Source: Rostratula benghalensis
Taxonomy: Eukaryota > Chordata > Aves > Charadriiformes > Rostratulidae
Length of the DNA: 64,000 nt
Direction: 5' to 3'
NCBI GenBank assembly: GCA_013399305.1
Contig: VXAI01000138.1
Coordinates: forward strand, 1,242,970 to 1,306,969
Positions 34,801 to 47,876 of the stretch are shown here, in pieces (within the stretch, counting starts at the first letter, position 1; every line of letters starts with the position of its first letter). The translations under genes and the position numbers were made by a program. A model generated the notes under the pieces. It was not told where the DNA came from. It searched no databases and worked only from the letters and a program-made list of their open reading frames with translations.

Positions 34801-37800
34801 CAAGGGGATTCTCCAGCCAAAGGGTCTCTTCACCCTCCTGACAAAGGCTTCCCCTCCAGAGCTTGGTGCCAGGTACCCACATCCTTCTAAACGCACCACA
34901 GCCCCCGTGGAGGAGGTGATGAGGTCCTCACTCGCCTCAGGAAGACCCTGCAGACCGATCACCAGCCGAGCGCTGAATACGTGCAGAAATTCAGGGTGAA
35001 CGCAGGAGTGACAACAAGAACTGCAGGCTCCAGCCACGCTTGATGGATTTCTCAACCTCACACCGCAACAAAACCCGTCAGTACCTGCAAACTTGTCCAT
35101 GTCCCTGAGCGGCAGGGTGTAGACGAGCTGCTCGTCGTTCTGCTGGAGGAGGCTGGCTGCTGGGATGTGCTGCCGGATCAGCGAGGTCGTGGCTTCCCTG
35201 TTGCAGTAGGCGTCGATGTGCATGCTACGGGCAGGCAAAGAAATGGGGAGTTTAGAGCTTGCCTTTCTCCTTACACCTCCACCAGACCTAGCAGCCGGCA
35301 GAGCACCAAACACGCAGCATGAAGATGATAAAGGGATCATTTTGGGGGGCAGGGGGTGCTTTCTTAGATATTTGAACAGAAAACAATAAGAGAGGTAGAT
35401 GGCCTCTAACTGGTATCACACAAAAAATACCTCAAGCGGTAGCCAATTCCCCATTTGCTTTTGAGAAAGAGAGAAGATCCAAGGCATTTTAACATCCCTT
35501 GAGAAATCACCGCTTTACGATCTAGAAACAAACAAAAAATATAAAGCAGAGGACTGTCAGCTTACTCCCCAAAAAACAAGTACAGATTGCAAATAAAGCC
35601 ACGGTCAGAGAAACACCACTTTCTGCTCTGTAAGGTGACTGTCACCGGGTACCCGGGGCGGTACCAGGGCGTCACAGCAGGACTCACCGGCGAGGATGTC
35701 TGCCTCGTCCATGAAGTGGGTGCTGAAAACAGTCACACAATTCGCTTTTCTGTTTTTCAGGAGGTTCCAGACGATGTGCCGTGAGCACGGGTCCATGCCC
35801 GCCGTCGGCTCATCCAGCAGCAAAACCTTTGGGCAGAAACAAGAAGCGTTTGCAGAGGTGGATCCAGGCGCGGGGTCCCGACCTCGGGAAATCCCACCTG
35901 AGAAACAGAGACTGGGATTTTTGTTTCAGCTGCTCGTCTGAAATACACAGGAAACATCCTAGAGCACGCAAAGCATTCGGCTTCCCTGTGCTTTGAATAA
36001 ATGATCTCCTGTTGTGACAAATGGAAAAACCCCACATGCCATGGTCTGGTTTGTTCTGTCTCTAACACAATTCCACGTAGCTGTGGATTCACTCCTGGTA
36101 AGGGATGGGTCAATGTTGTCCTGGTTTGAGGCTTTTAACATCCCAGTGAAGTGTCACACACTTAATTGTTAAATACAGATCGAGAAGTGGTTACTGATCT
36201 CACGGGCCAGAAGCAATAGATCTGGAACACAAAATTGCTCCCTGTCTCTGTCCCTGCTCCAAGGGGCTTTGCAAGGAAAGTCTCCCTCAGCTTCGCTGTT
36301 GGGAGCCAAATGTTACCTGCCAGAGACAAGACAGAACTTGTCACACTCTTTATTTCACAAGATTGTCATCCCTGAGCCAGCAATGTGCCCTTGTGGCCAA
36401 GAGGCCAAGGGAATCCTGGGCTGTGCGGGGAAAAATGGCCAGGAGGTGGAGGGAGGTCATCCTCCCCCTCTGCTCTGCACTGGGGAAGCCACAACTGGGA
36501 TACTGCCTCCAGTGCTGGGCTCCCCAGTTCAAGAGAGACTGGGAACTACTGGAGAGAGCCCAGCGTAGGGCAACAGAGATGGTGGAGGGGTTGGAGCATC
36601 TCCCTGGTGAGGAAAGGCTGAGAGAGCTGGGACTCCTGAGCCTGGAGAAGAGAAGGCTGAGGGGAGACCTTCTTCATGCTCCCAAGGATCTGAAGGGGGG
36701 GTTGAAGGAGGATGGCGCCGGACTCTTCTCAGTGGTTCCCAGTGACAGGACAAGGGGCAATGGTCTGGAACACAGGAAGTTTCACTCAAATACGAGGGAA
36801 AACTTCTTTGTGGTGAGGGTGCCAGAGCCCTGGCAGAGGCTGCCCAGGGAGGGTGCAGAGACCCCTTTCTCTGGAGACCTTCAAGCCCCTCCTGGATGCA
36901 GCCCTGAGTGATGTGCTCTGGGTGACCCTGCTTTAGCAGGGGAGTGGGACTGGGTGAGCTCTGGAGGTCCCTTCCAACCCTGACAATTCCCTGATTCTGT
37001 GAAGAGATCAAATCCAGAGCTCTCGCCATCACCTAAGCCATTACCATCCTCAAGCACCAAGCCACAGAAGTGATTTTGTTTGAACCACAAATGAAGAAAA
37101 CAGGAAAAAAAAAAAAAAAAAAGAAGAGAGTGCAACAGATGCTCACAGGGAGAATTTCTGCATCTTAGACATTGTTCTATGCCCTAGTCAGTTGTGACAA
37201 GGGACATCAAGGCCTCGGTGTGTTGGTGACAGCATCTGGGAACATGTGTCACACTCACCTTCGGGTTCCCCAGAACAGCAACGCCCACCGACAGCCGCCT
37301 CTTCTGGCCCCCGCTTAATTTCTTAGCTTGGTTGTCTCTGATAGGCTGCATATCCAAATCCAGCAGCACCTTCTGCACCTGTACAACATTAAGATACACG
37401 TTTGTTGTTAAAAAACAGGCTACAAAATTATTTTAACTCTAATATTTAACATTTAACATTCAAATTAACTGTTGCTAACTCGGTGTATTCAGCATCTGAA
37501 CCGCACACCCTGCACAAACCTGTACTTCAAGCTTCAGCAAACCAGAAGAATTAAAAGATGTCTGTGCTTGACTGTAAGTGCTAGGATTTAAAATGTTTTC
37601 ATTTTTCCTAGCTTCCTAGGAAAAACTAGCAGTTTATGTAAAATCACCTGTCTGTGTGCTGTCTCCTGGTCTGTTTGCTGTAAGCAGTATTTCCCTGCAA
37701 ATGGGTCTTAAGGAAATGTGTGCAGTGTGAGGGTGTTAAAAACAGGTTAAAACCACACAGGTTAGACAATGTCAGTGCCCAGCTGCCTCACCTCTTGGAT

Positions 37801-40800
37801 CAAATCGTTCTGAGGGATTCCCTTAATGGCAGCAAATATGGAGAGATTCTCCTCCACGGTTAGGATATCGAAGTGGATGTCGGACTGGGGGCACACCCCC
37901 GCGATCTGCCGCACTTCGAGCATCTCATCGATTTCGGAGACTTTGTGCCCGTAGACAGAGACGAACCCTGAACAATGAAAAGGGGAGGGGAAAAAAAGCA
38001 GAAAAAAAAAAGCAGGGAAAAAAAAAAGCAGGGAAAAAAAAAAAGCAGGGAAAAAAAAAAGCAGGGGAAAAAAAAAAGCAGGGGAAAAAAAAAAGCAGGG
38101 GAAAAAAGAAGAAAAAAAAATAATCAACTTAGAGGTTGGGTTTTTTTCCCCAGCCAGAGAGCAGGCTAATGTGGGCATGAATGTGAAGTGGACTCTTCCA
38201 CTTATTATTCAGAGAAAAATCTGGCCCATCCCAAAATACCCAGGTTATTGTGGATGTCAGAAGCAGGGTACCCCAGGTGTCCTGACCCCCGAGGAGCTCA
38301 CCGTCGGTCGGGGGACACAGCCCACAGAGGATGTTCATCAGCGTGGTCTTCCCCGTCCCGCTGTGCCCCAGCAGCGCCGTGATCTGCCCCTCGTAGATGT
38401 CAAAGGATAAATCTGCTCCCCGGGGAGGAAGGGGCAAGGGAAGGAGGAGGTGTTAGTGATGTGCTCCTGGCACCCGTGGCCATCTCCTACCGCAGAGGGA
38501 AGTTCAAATACTGACATATGGGGTATGCATTTACGCTCTGCTCCGAGGGATGCCTTACCTCTGACACGGGAGCACCGGGACTGGGAGAGCCCCTGCACCG
38601 CCTGAGGGGTGGCTGTGCTTAAAAACCACAGGGGGAAACGAGATGAAAAGGTGAGGGAGATGGGGCAGGGAAGGACCTATCACTAAGAACACGGGCAGAG
38701 GAGGAATAACAGGGACGATGCCAGCTTCCTTTAGCCATGGAGGGGCTCCCCTCTTTGGGGCAGCATTTCAACCACGATCACTGCCAAAGGGGTGAGAGAG
38801 GACACACACAGGCACATCTGGCATTCACGCTCCGAGGTCCCACCCCGCTCAAAGAAACCAAAAAGCCCAAACTGAAACACAAAAGGTCACTCGACAACTC
38901 AGCTCTCGCTCCTCTGCCCCTGGCAAGCAGCTAAAAAGCTAAAATGTTCTTACTTCTGAGAGCCTCCACAGTTTCCCCCTTTTTCCTGAATGTTTTCTGA
39001 ACACAGCTGATTCTGAAAGAAGACATGTCATTTTATAAACTATTTTAGGATCTTTACACGTCATTTTGAACGATCAACACTCGGCAACAGTCCCAACCAG
39101 ACAGCCACAGGGAAGTGGCATCAGACACATTAATGACCTGTAGTCGCAGACCTAAGTCCATCTCCACCCCAGGATCAGAAAGCTTTTTCTGGTCACCTTT
39201 TAAGGTATTTCTTGTGAGCACCAGCTAAATTATTTCAAATCTGTGTTTCTTTCACACAGCAGAACAGTGCCCCAGAGGTTTCCCAAGCTAGAAAAGGGCA
39301 CAGCTGCTCCCCAGTAGTTTCACAGCACAAGAGGAGACCCAACAGACAGGGTATGGAAGGCAGGGATTACTACAGCAGACTCCAGAGGTGGGATTACTGA
39401 CTGCTCTTGATCAAAGTTAGGCAAAAGAAAACAGGTATCTTCCTCCCCAAGAAGGGTAAAACCCTTCCTTCCAGCCCCACTGTTTCTCAAGATTAAAAAA
39501 CCCAACCCGTTTGCCCGAAGGCATCACGTGAACGATGCATTTTGGAAGCCTGGCCACCCTGAAAATGCAGATGGGGAGCGGGTTACAGGTGTGAACAGTG
39601 GGAAGGAGAACGGGGTATGAAAGAAAACAAAACCTGTATGTGTAGAGATGACAAGATAGTGAGAAAATGATGTAGAACTGGTGGAAGGATGCCATGGAAA
39701 GAGTCCAGGGTGGATGACTAACGCAAAAAGGGCCACAACGTTCTCATGTAAACATCAGGATTAAAACTGGACCCTTCACCCTATGGCAGATGCCCAAGGA
39801 GACATGTATAGCGCAGGCAACACAAGACTCATCTGCTCACTAAGCTCAAATAATTATCTGAGACTAACGAAGGCAACCCAGAGGAGCGAGGACATGGAGT
39901 TCCTCAGCTTCCACTGGGCTACACCATTGGAAAAATGATGGAAACAGGGGCTAAAAGGAAGATAATGAAAATAGGATCTGAGACACGCTACTAAAACATG
40001 GCAGCCCAGATGCAAGACAACGGGTGACAAAATGCAACACAAAAGATGAGCACGGCCATCTGTTTTTCAGTCTTCTTTTCCCCTCTTAGATAGGGCAGCC
40101 GGGTAAAACCACCACCAGGTTCTCCTCTGGTCTGTAGAGGACACAACAGCCTCCACACCAACCGAGAAGTCAGCTTTTTCCTCCTCAAATGCGTGTTACC
40201 AGAAAAAACCTAAAGCCTCCCAGAAGAGTAGGCGTTTCAACATCTGCAACCGCTTACGCCTCTCGTGGCCTCAGCGAGGCTGAGGGAATGGAAAAGCCGC
40301 CGGTTTTGAGAGGGCTCCAGCCGCAGGAACACAACCCACAGACAGAGCCCTTCTTTAAGCCCAGCGATTTGCCCTTGGAGAGCATCCACCTCCTTGATGG
40401 TGGGGCTTCCTTGGAGATGGAAGCTAGCCGTGCTGAGGGCTCCCCGCAATGCATACCATATGCTATTTGAATCCGGCGAGCGGAGAAACGGGAGTGATTT
40501 TCACATCACAACGCCCTACAACATCTGGGCCCCGGGTGACCTGCTCATCAGCACGAGGGGCAGGTGGGACTCCTACCTGATGGCCTCTTTGCCCTGGAAT
40601 TCGGAAGGCACAGGCTCCACTATCTCACTGAAGCTCAGGCTGCCGTTGACGCTGCTCTCGTACAACTCCTTGTAATTTTTTCTGCGCTTTGACCAAAACG
40701 AGGGCTTCATGAAGAAAAACGGCGTGCGGCGTAGTCCAAATTCCCCTGGATAATGAAGGGGGAAAAAAAAGACCATTTCTTGGCTGTTGTTGTCACTGCA

Positions 40801-43800
40801 ACATTACAAAGCCTTGTAGAAGTACAAGAAGCTCTGGTAGGAGAGGAGCTGTTCCTTGGCTTTGAGGTGTTGCCCCAAAGGCCATGAGCTGTCCTGCTGA
40901 AGGGGCCAGCCCACACCCCCCTTCTGGAGGGATTTCACCAGCCAAGTTTACATGAGCTGCATTCAAACCACAGTTCCCACCAGCACCACGAGGAGGTTCC
41001 AGTTTTGCTAAGTATTTGATTTTATGTGCCAATCTCTGTCCCTGCAAGAGAAATCCCCAGTGCTGAAAGGGCAGCAACTTAAATACGGGCAAGATAAAGC
41101 CTGTGAGACCAGAGGCAGCTGAAGGGCTGAGGCAGGCCTGAGCCACAAGATTAACAACTTTATTCTACGTGTCCTGTTGAACACTGCTGTCACAAGGAAA
41201 TGGGCTGGAACGGGCAGAGCTTTCTTTAATTTTCAGCCCCAGAAGAGGAAATCATTGAGGCTGCGGCGCTGGTTGGCCCAGGAGGGAAGCTTTCCCTTTA
41301 GAAAGAGGGAAATGAATTTTAGCTGCTGTACCTAAAGGCCATTGACTCTAAACACACCAACACCCCTCCTCACAATATAAATTATTTCAGCTAAAAGTAT
41401 TCCGGGTCACAGCGCAGAATGTACTTGTGAAGAGCAGCCTCTCCCTTGCCCACACTCAGAACCAGGTCAGAAATGCCACCAGGCTCAGGACTTCAGGACC
41501 TGGAGATGCTGCCATGGTTCCATTCTGATTTTTTCATGAACATACCTGGGATAACCTGGTCAAGGTAGACAGCTACGAGCAGGTAAAAAATGCTATCCAG
41601 CACCAACAAAATGAGAGAGATAAAGAGGGGGTAAGGACCCTGGTTTAGATTTGAAAATGTGGCACCATCTTCATAGTCTTCCAGATGCATGACCTGCCAG
41701 AAACACAGGGAGAGGGAGATGTCACAAACCCACACAGGACCAGCCTGGAGGGACCTGTTGGAAGGGACCATGGACCTGTTGGAAGGGGTCCAGTGGAAGG
41801 ACATGAAGATGCTCAGAGGGGTGGAGCACCTTTCCTAGGAAGACAGGTTGAGGGAGCTGGGGTTGTTCAGCCTGGAGAAGAGAAGGCTCCGGGGAGACGT
41901 TAGAGCCCCTTCCAGTGTCCCAGAGAACTGGGAAGGGACTCTTTGTCTGGAAGGGACTCTTTGTCTGGGAGTGCAGTGGCAGGAGGAGGGGTAATGGCTT
42001 TAAATTGGAAGAGGGGAGATTTATATGAGATACCAGAAAGAAATTATTTCCTGTGAGGGTGGTGAGAGCCCGGCCCAGGTTACCCAGAGAAGTTGTGGAA
42101 GCCCCATCCCTGGAGGGGTTCAAGGCCAGGCTGGAGGGGGCTTGGAGCAACCTGGTCTGCTGGGAGGTGTCCCTGCCCAGGGCAGGGGACTGGAAAGAGA
42201 TGATCTTTAAGGTCCCTTCCAACTCTAACCACCCTATGATTTTTTTTATATATATATATATGTAAGGATATCTCCATGACTACCCATTTGAAAATGATGC
42301 AAGATGAGCACAAGGAGCCTTCTGGACGTTTACCTGCGCGACACCGATCAAGAAGCTGCACTGACACAAGGGGCTGAACACCCACACGAAGGACTTGGGG
42401 AAATCTTCCAGCAGGACAATATTAAGGCCCACGAAGCCAAAAGCCAGCGTCGCCAAGAACTCCACGATTCCCACGTGCTTGGACTTTTTGAACAGAGGCG
42501 TCAGCATAAGTGCAAAGAAAACCTAAGGACAGGTTAAAAAATATATAAGAAGGTACAATATTAAATAAAGGGTAGAGAAAAACCGAAGTGAAAAGAACCC
42601 TGGTTTAATATTGCTTCTGAAAAGTGTAGCATTTTCCTGGCAGGGTCACTGCAGCATTCACACACGTCTCACCCTCACAAACAGGGCATTGGGAGGGACA
42701 ATGTCCCAATGGTTCCAGGTGAGAAGAGCACAGAAAAAGAGTTATAAAAGGAAAATAAGGGCTGAGTGTGTGTGTATGCCCTGGTCAGCACCATCTGTAA
42801 GTGACAAACAGTATCATTTCTTAGAAATAACTATTTCTGCACCGGTTGCTTATGAACTCTGACAATCAATTTGCTGTACAAATTAATTCTCTGACCCTTA
42901 ATTAGGCTTTTAACATTACACTGTATGTTAACAGCAAACGTTTAGAAGAGGGCCTGGGTTTGGTGCTGTACAGAGTGTTTTCAGTTCAACGACAGACGAT
43001 TATGAACTCAGATACTTCAGTGAGGAGAGATGTTTTCCCCCAGGGATGGTCCAGACCTGGCCAGGGCCAGGGGAGAGGACGGGGACAGGGAAGACACCAC
43101 TGGTCCTGCAGAACCTACCCTTGCTCCAAACGCTCTGGTAGGGAGAACAAAAATAGATGGGGAGATGAAAAAAACCAATACCCACGGATGGGATGGGATG
43201 GGATGGGATGGGATGGGATGGGATGGGATGGGATGGGATAACACAACAAGAGCAGCAAGACTTACTGAGGAGATCCCATAGAGGAAAAAAAGGAGAAATA
43301 TGACAAAGGCACTGCTCTGGGGGAAGAGAGAGGAGGCCGTTGCGATCACCGCCATAAGAATGGACATGACAAAGATCAGGCTCATGTAGAGCAGCACCCA
43401 GGAAAGCCTAGGAGCAAACAGGAAAAAAAAAATAAAGAACATAAACCAGTCAATGAATCCCCAGCCTGAATTATTCACACACAGAAATAGCTAAAACTAC
43501 CATTCTTTTAATATTCCAGACAGCTCTGCAAGGAGAAGGACAGGCTCCCAACAAGAGCCCCCAAATAAAAAGAGCTCTTGTGAACATCCCTGCGATTGCT
43601 GGAGGCATTAGAGCACACACATCAATACCCACAGCATCAAAAAGATACACAATTAGATGATTTGGTTTTGGGTTTTTTTTTGTCTTTTCTGAGCTTGCAT
43701 AATTAATTCCCTGGTATAACCAACAGACAGTAACTGAGTAGTAGGTTTCAATAATTAAAGAAATTCTTTTTAAAATTTAATACGGTAGTCACTCCAGTAG

Positions 43801-46800
43801 CTGGGCAGGGTAATAAAATCCTTTTCTTTTCAAAACCAGAGCTGCAAGCAATTCTGACCTCGGGAAACAAAGGGGGCTTGTGTCCAGGCAGTAAAAAAAC
43901 AAAAATGAAGCATTTTCCTCAGAAGCAAGTTTCTGAGTTACACTCAGTGGCTGATCAAAGCTGCGTTACACCAGCAGAGTGGTCCCAAAGAATGTTTATC
44001 AATATGGGGATAGGTGCTTTATATATATATAAGTATATAAGTGTAAATATAAGTTTACATATATATAATTTATTTTATTTATTTTCAGATCACTCCCATT
44101 TCACACTGGGAAAAGTGTGAAACTTGATAACACTTGCCACCAAGGATGCACAAGCAAGCAGAACTCACAACCAGGAAAAAAAAACCCATAACAAAACAAA
44201 AACCCCAAAACCAACCCAACCCAGACAACCCCAGCCGGCTGACACGGGGCAGGAGGGAAAGACTGGACAATGCTGTTGGCTGCTGGTGCAAAGATAAAAC
44301 CCCATTTTTATCTCTGCCACTATCAGTGGTTTCAAATTAGTATATCCTCTCGTTTGGGAAAGAAAAAAAAAAAAGCAACCAAAACCCACCATTATATTGC
44401 ACAGGACAGTTCCCATCAGGCAAGGAGATAAAACCTGTTGCTGAGGCTGTGCTGTCACATTAAAATTATAGACTGAGATTCATTTAATTATGTGGGGGGG
44501 GAGACGGCTGCTGAGCTCGGGAGAGAGAGTGCGGGTTACCTGCTGAGCCCGAGAAAAGGAGCTGCCGAGGCAAAAAATCTTTGAAAACAATAAAAACAAA
44601 CTGCATAAATATCTCCCCCATCACCACATGGCATCCCTCCAAGTCTGGCATAACTTTACAAGCATAAATGCAGCAGTTTTGCTCTGGCATTTATTAAGAT
44701 ATTCCTATTTTCATGATACTGCAAGTATCTCAGGGTTAGATTTCACAGGGTATCTCACCTCTTTTGGCTGCTTCCACTTAATCAGACTGAAAACTACTAA
44801 AAAACTGAAGCATGGGATAGATAAAAAATATTTTTTAATATTTCTTTTCAATGCGTTTATTTTTCATATTTCTTTACTTACTTTGTACTTTTTAAGTAAA
44901 GAACGAGTTACACCAAACACTCACGTACCAGAAGGCGGTGTCATGAAGTCCCAATATTTTTAAGAACTCCTTCAGCTTTCTCTCCTTTTCTGCCACAATG
45001 TGAATTGCCAAATAATACCCAAACGGGGAGAAAGCGATCACCAGGTAAATCAGGATGATGGCACGGGGGAAATTATCGATTTCCACCACCGCAGCCTCTC
45101 CCATGACCATCGCTCTCGTCAGCTGAAGCTGTTCCCACACCGACTGGTTCGTCTTCAGCTACATGGAGGAGAAGGAAGAGTTATTTTTGCATCATTCCTG
45201 ATTCTCCTCAGCCCACCCTGCCCAGTCCCAGCCCCCTGCTCAGCCCCAGCTCCATCCCCCCTGATGGGGAGCGACCTGGAGCCCCCCAAACCAGAGGGGA
45301 GCAGCTCTGAGGAAGAGTGACCTAGGAGTCTTGGTGGACACCAGGATGGCCATGAGCCAGCAATGGGCCCTGGTGGCCAAGAAGGCCAATGGCATCCTGG
45401 GGGGACATCAAAAAGAGTGTGACCAGCAGGAGGAGGGAGCTCATCTCCCCCTCTGCTCTGCCCTGGGGAGGCCCTATCTGGAGCAATGGGAGCAGTTCTG
45501 GGCTCCCCAGTTCCAGAAGGACAGGGGACTACTGGAGAGGGGACAGCAGAAGACCACCAAGATGCTGAGGGGCCTGGAGCATCTCTCTCATGAGGAAAGG
45601 TTGAGGGACTTGGGTCTTTTTAGCCTGGAGAAGAGAAGGCTGAGGGGGGATCTGATCAATGCCTTTAGAGGGTGGGTGTCAGGAGGAAGGCACCAGCCTT
45701 TCTTCAGTGGTGCCCAGTGGCACAGCAAGAAGTGGGCACAAACTGGACCACAAGAAGTTCCACCTCAACATGAGTAGGAACTTCTTCACTTTAAGTTTGG
45801 CAGAGCCCTGGCAGAGGCTGCCCAGAGAGGTGGTGGAGTCTCCTTCACTGGAGACATCAAACTCCATCTGGAGATGTTCCTGTGGGAACTGCTCTGGGTG
45901 ACCCTGTTCTGGCAGGGGGTTGCACTGGGTGATCTCCAGAGGTCCCTTCCAGCCCCAGAGCATTCTGTGAAACCTTACTGTCCACAAATCCCTGTCCAAA
46001 AAGCTCAGGAACTGGAGAACACCTGAACACCTGGAGATAAAGTGATCCATTTTGCGATTCCTATCACTGAACAAGATGAAAAGTGCTCTCAGGGCAGGTG
46101 GCACCACGGGAGAGAAAGAGGGAAAAGGGCATCGCTGACAAATGCTGATAATAAAATTGTAAAGCAAAATCTGCAGCCCCTTGTGGTACAGCATCCTAAA
46201 TAATCCCCTGGGAGCAGCACTGCCGAGCCTTCAGGTTTTGACGACTCCCGTGATGTACAGTTTGGGCCCAAATGAAGACAAAGGTCCTCATTATTCAACA
46301 GCACAGGAACGCTTTTGTAGAAAACAGGGCAAAACACACGAGAAATATTCTGCCTTCTCACTGGACCCAGGCTCATTTTTGATAAGGCATTTTTCACAAT
46401 TACGAGACAACACCACAAAACCCCTCAGAGCCCAGGCAGGCCCCGGATGTGAACCCCCTTGGCTGTGTGAGGTGATTTTTTTCCAGGTTTACCTGTATAA
46501 TGGCAGCATCGATGCAGGCTTGCAGAGCCGTGAATCCCGAGCTCCAGTACGTGACCGACTCGCACCCCTTCCGCAAGTTGGAGCAACTGGCTGCAGAATA
46601 AAGCAATTTTAATGGGAAATTTCAAAATGCTGAGCTCCAGCCCTCCTATCCTTAACGTCAAGACTGCGCAGCTTGAGACCAGCCCTTAGAAACGGTGGAA
46701 AAAGCTTGCAGAAAGCCAATATATGCGACATCAGGCCAAAAAAAAAAGAGAAAGAGAGATTTTTTCAGTTTACCCCTGGACAGATAGGTGTGAGAGCAGG

Positions 46801-47842
46801 AGCATTTACCTCTGGATTCCGTATAAATGGAAGCCATAGCGACCGAATCGGGAAACCTCAGCTGGTAGGACATGGCATCGGTGAACACAACGCCCACAAA
46901 GTTGGAGGGTTTAAAAGCACTGGACTCCTGCAGGTCCTCTTCGCTTAAATACTCCTCTGTGATGATGCCTGGGAGACAGAAGAAGTTACCCCATCGACTC
47001 AGGCATCAGCACGGCGGGATTAAAAAATACTGGGCAACAGTTTTAAAGAAGCACCGCCTTAATCATTAATGATGGGTTTGGAAAGATACATACATATATT
47101 TGTATACGTATAAAAATATACAAAAGTATCTATATATAAATATAGCTTTATACAAAAATATACATTATCACAGAATAACGATATGGGGTTGGCAAGGACC
47201 TCTGGAGGTCACCTCCTCCAACCCCCTGCCAAAGCAGGTCCACCCAGAGCAGGTTGCACAGGAAGGTGTCCAGGCAGGTTTGGAAAGTCTCCAGAGACAG
47301 ATTATAATATATACAATATATATTATAATGTATTTGTATAGAAAATTATATATGAACTATACATAATAATGTAAGATCTATATTATAATATATATTATAT
47401 ATATATAAATATATGGGGTTATATTTTTGTCCCAATGAAGAAAACATTCTCCCCAAGAGAAACCTGCAGGAGCTTTGCTCAGGAGCAGGGCGAGTAAATC
47501 AAATTTATCCCTGGAGTCTTTCCCTTCCCCACTTCCCCCCTGCCTCTTCCTTCCTTCTCCGACAGGTTCTGTGCCCCTGTCCTCTGCCAGTTACCCCAGA
47601 GTTCATTCCCCAGCACCAGCGCTTTCCAAGGAGAGCAGGTGAACTGGTGCAGAGGGATAAATACATGGAAATGTGGTATTTTTGCTACCAATTTCAGGGG
47701 AGGGGAAGGAGCTGTGAAGACAGAACGTGGGTCCACACAAATACCACAAGGAAAGGAATCAAAGATACCCAACTAAAAATACAGCAGAGTGATTTTGGAG
47801 AGGTAAGTTCCCACTAGATGTGTCAGCTCTGCAGGCAAAGCA

Positions 47843-47876
<34 letters not shown>

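Noticed and set aside
36363..36911. 182-codon plus-strand frame as a host gene
   Set aside because: It is the C-terminal remnant of CR1 ORF2 ([11 protein letters not shown] motif) in a truncated LINE.
37762..38178. Phenylalanine-rich extension of ABCA5 exon 13 into the repeat
   Set aside because: It is the intronic pyrimidine repeat read through; the acceptor at 37,967/37,968 and exon length match the paralogue.
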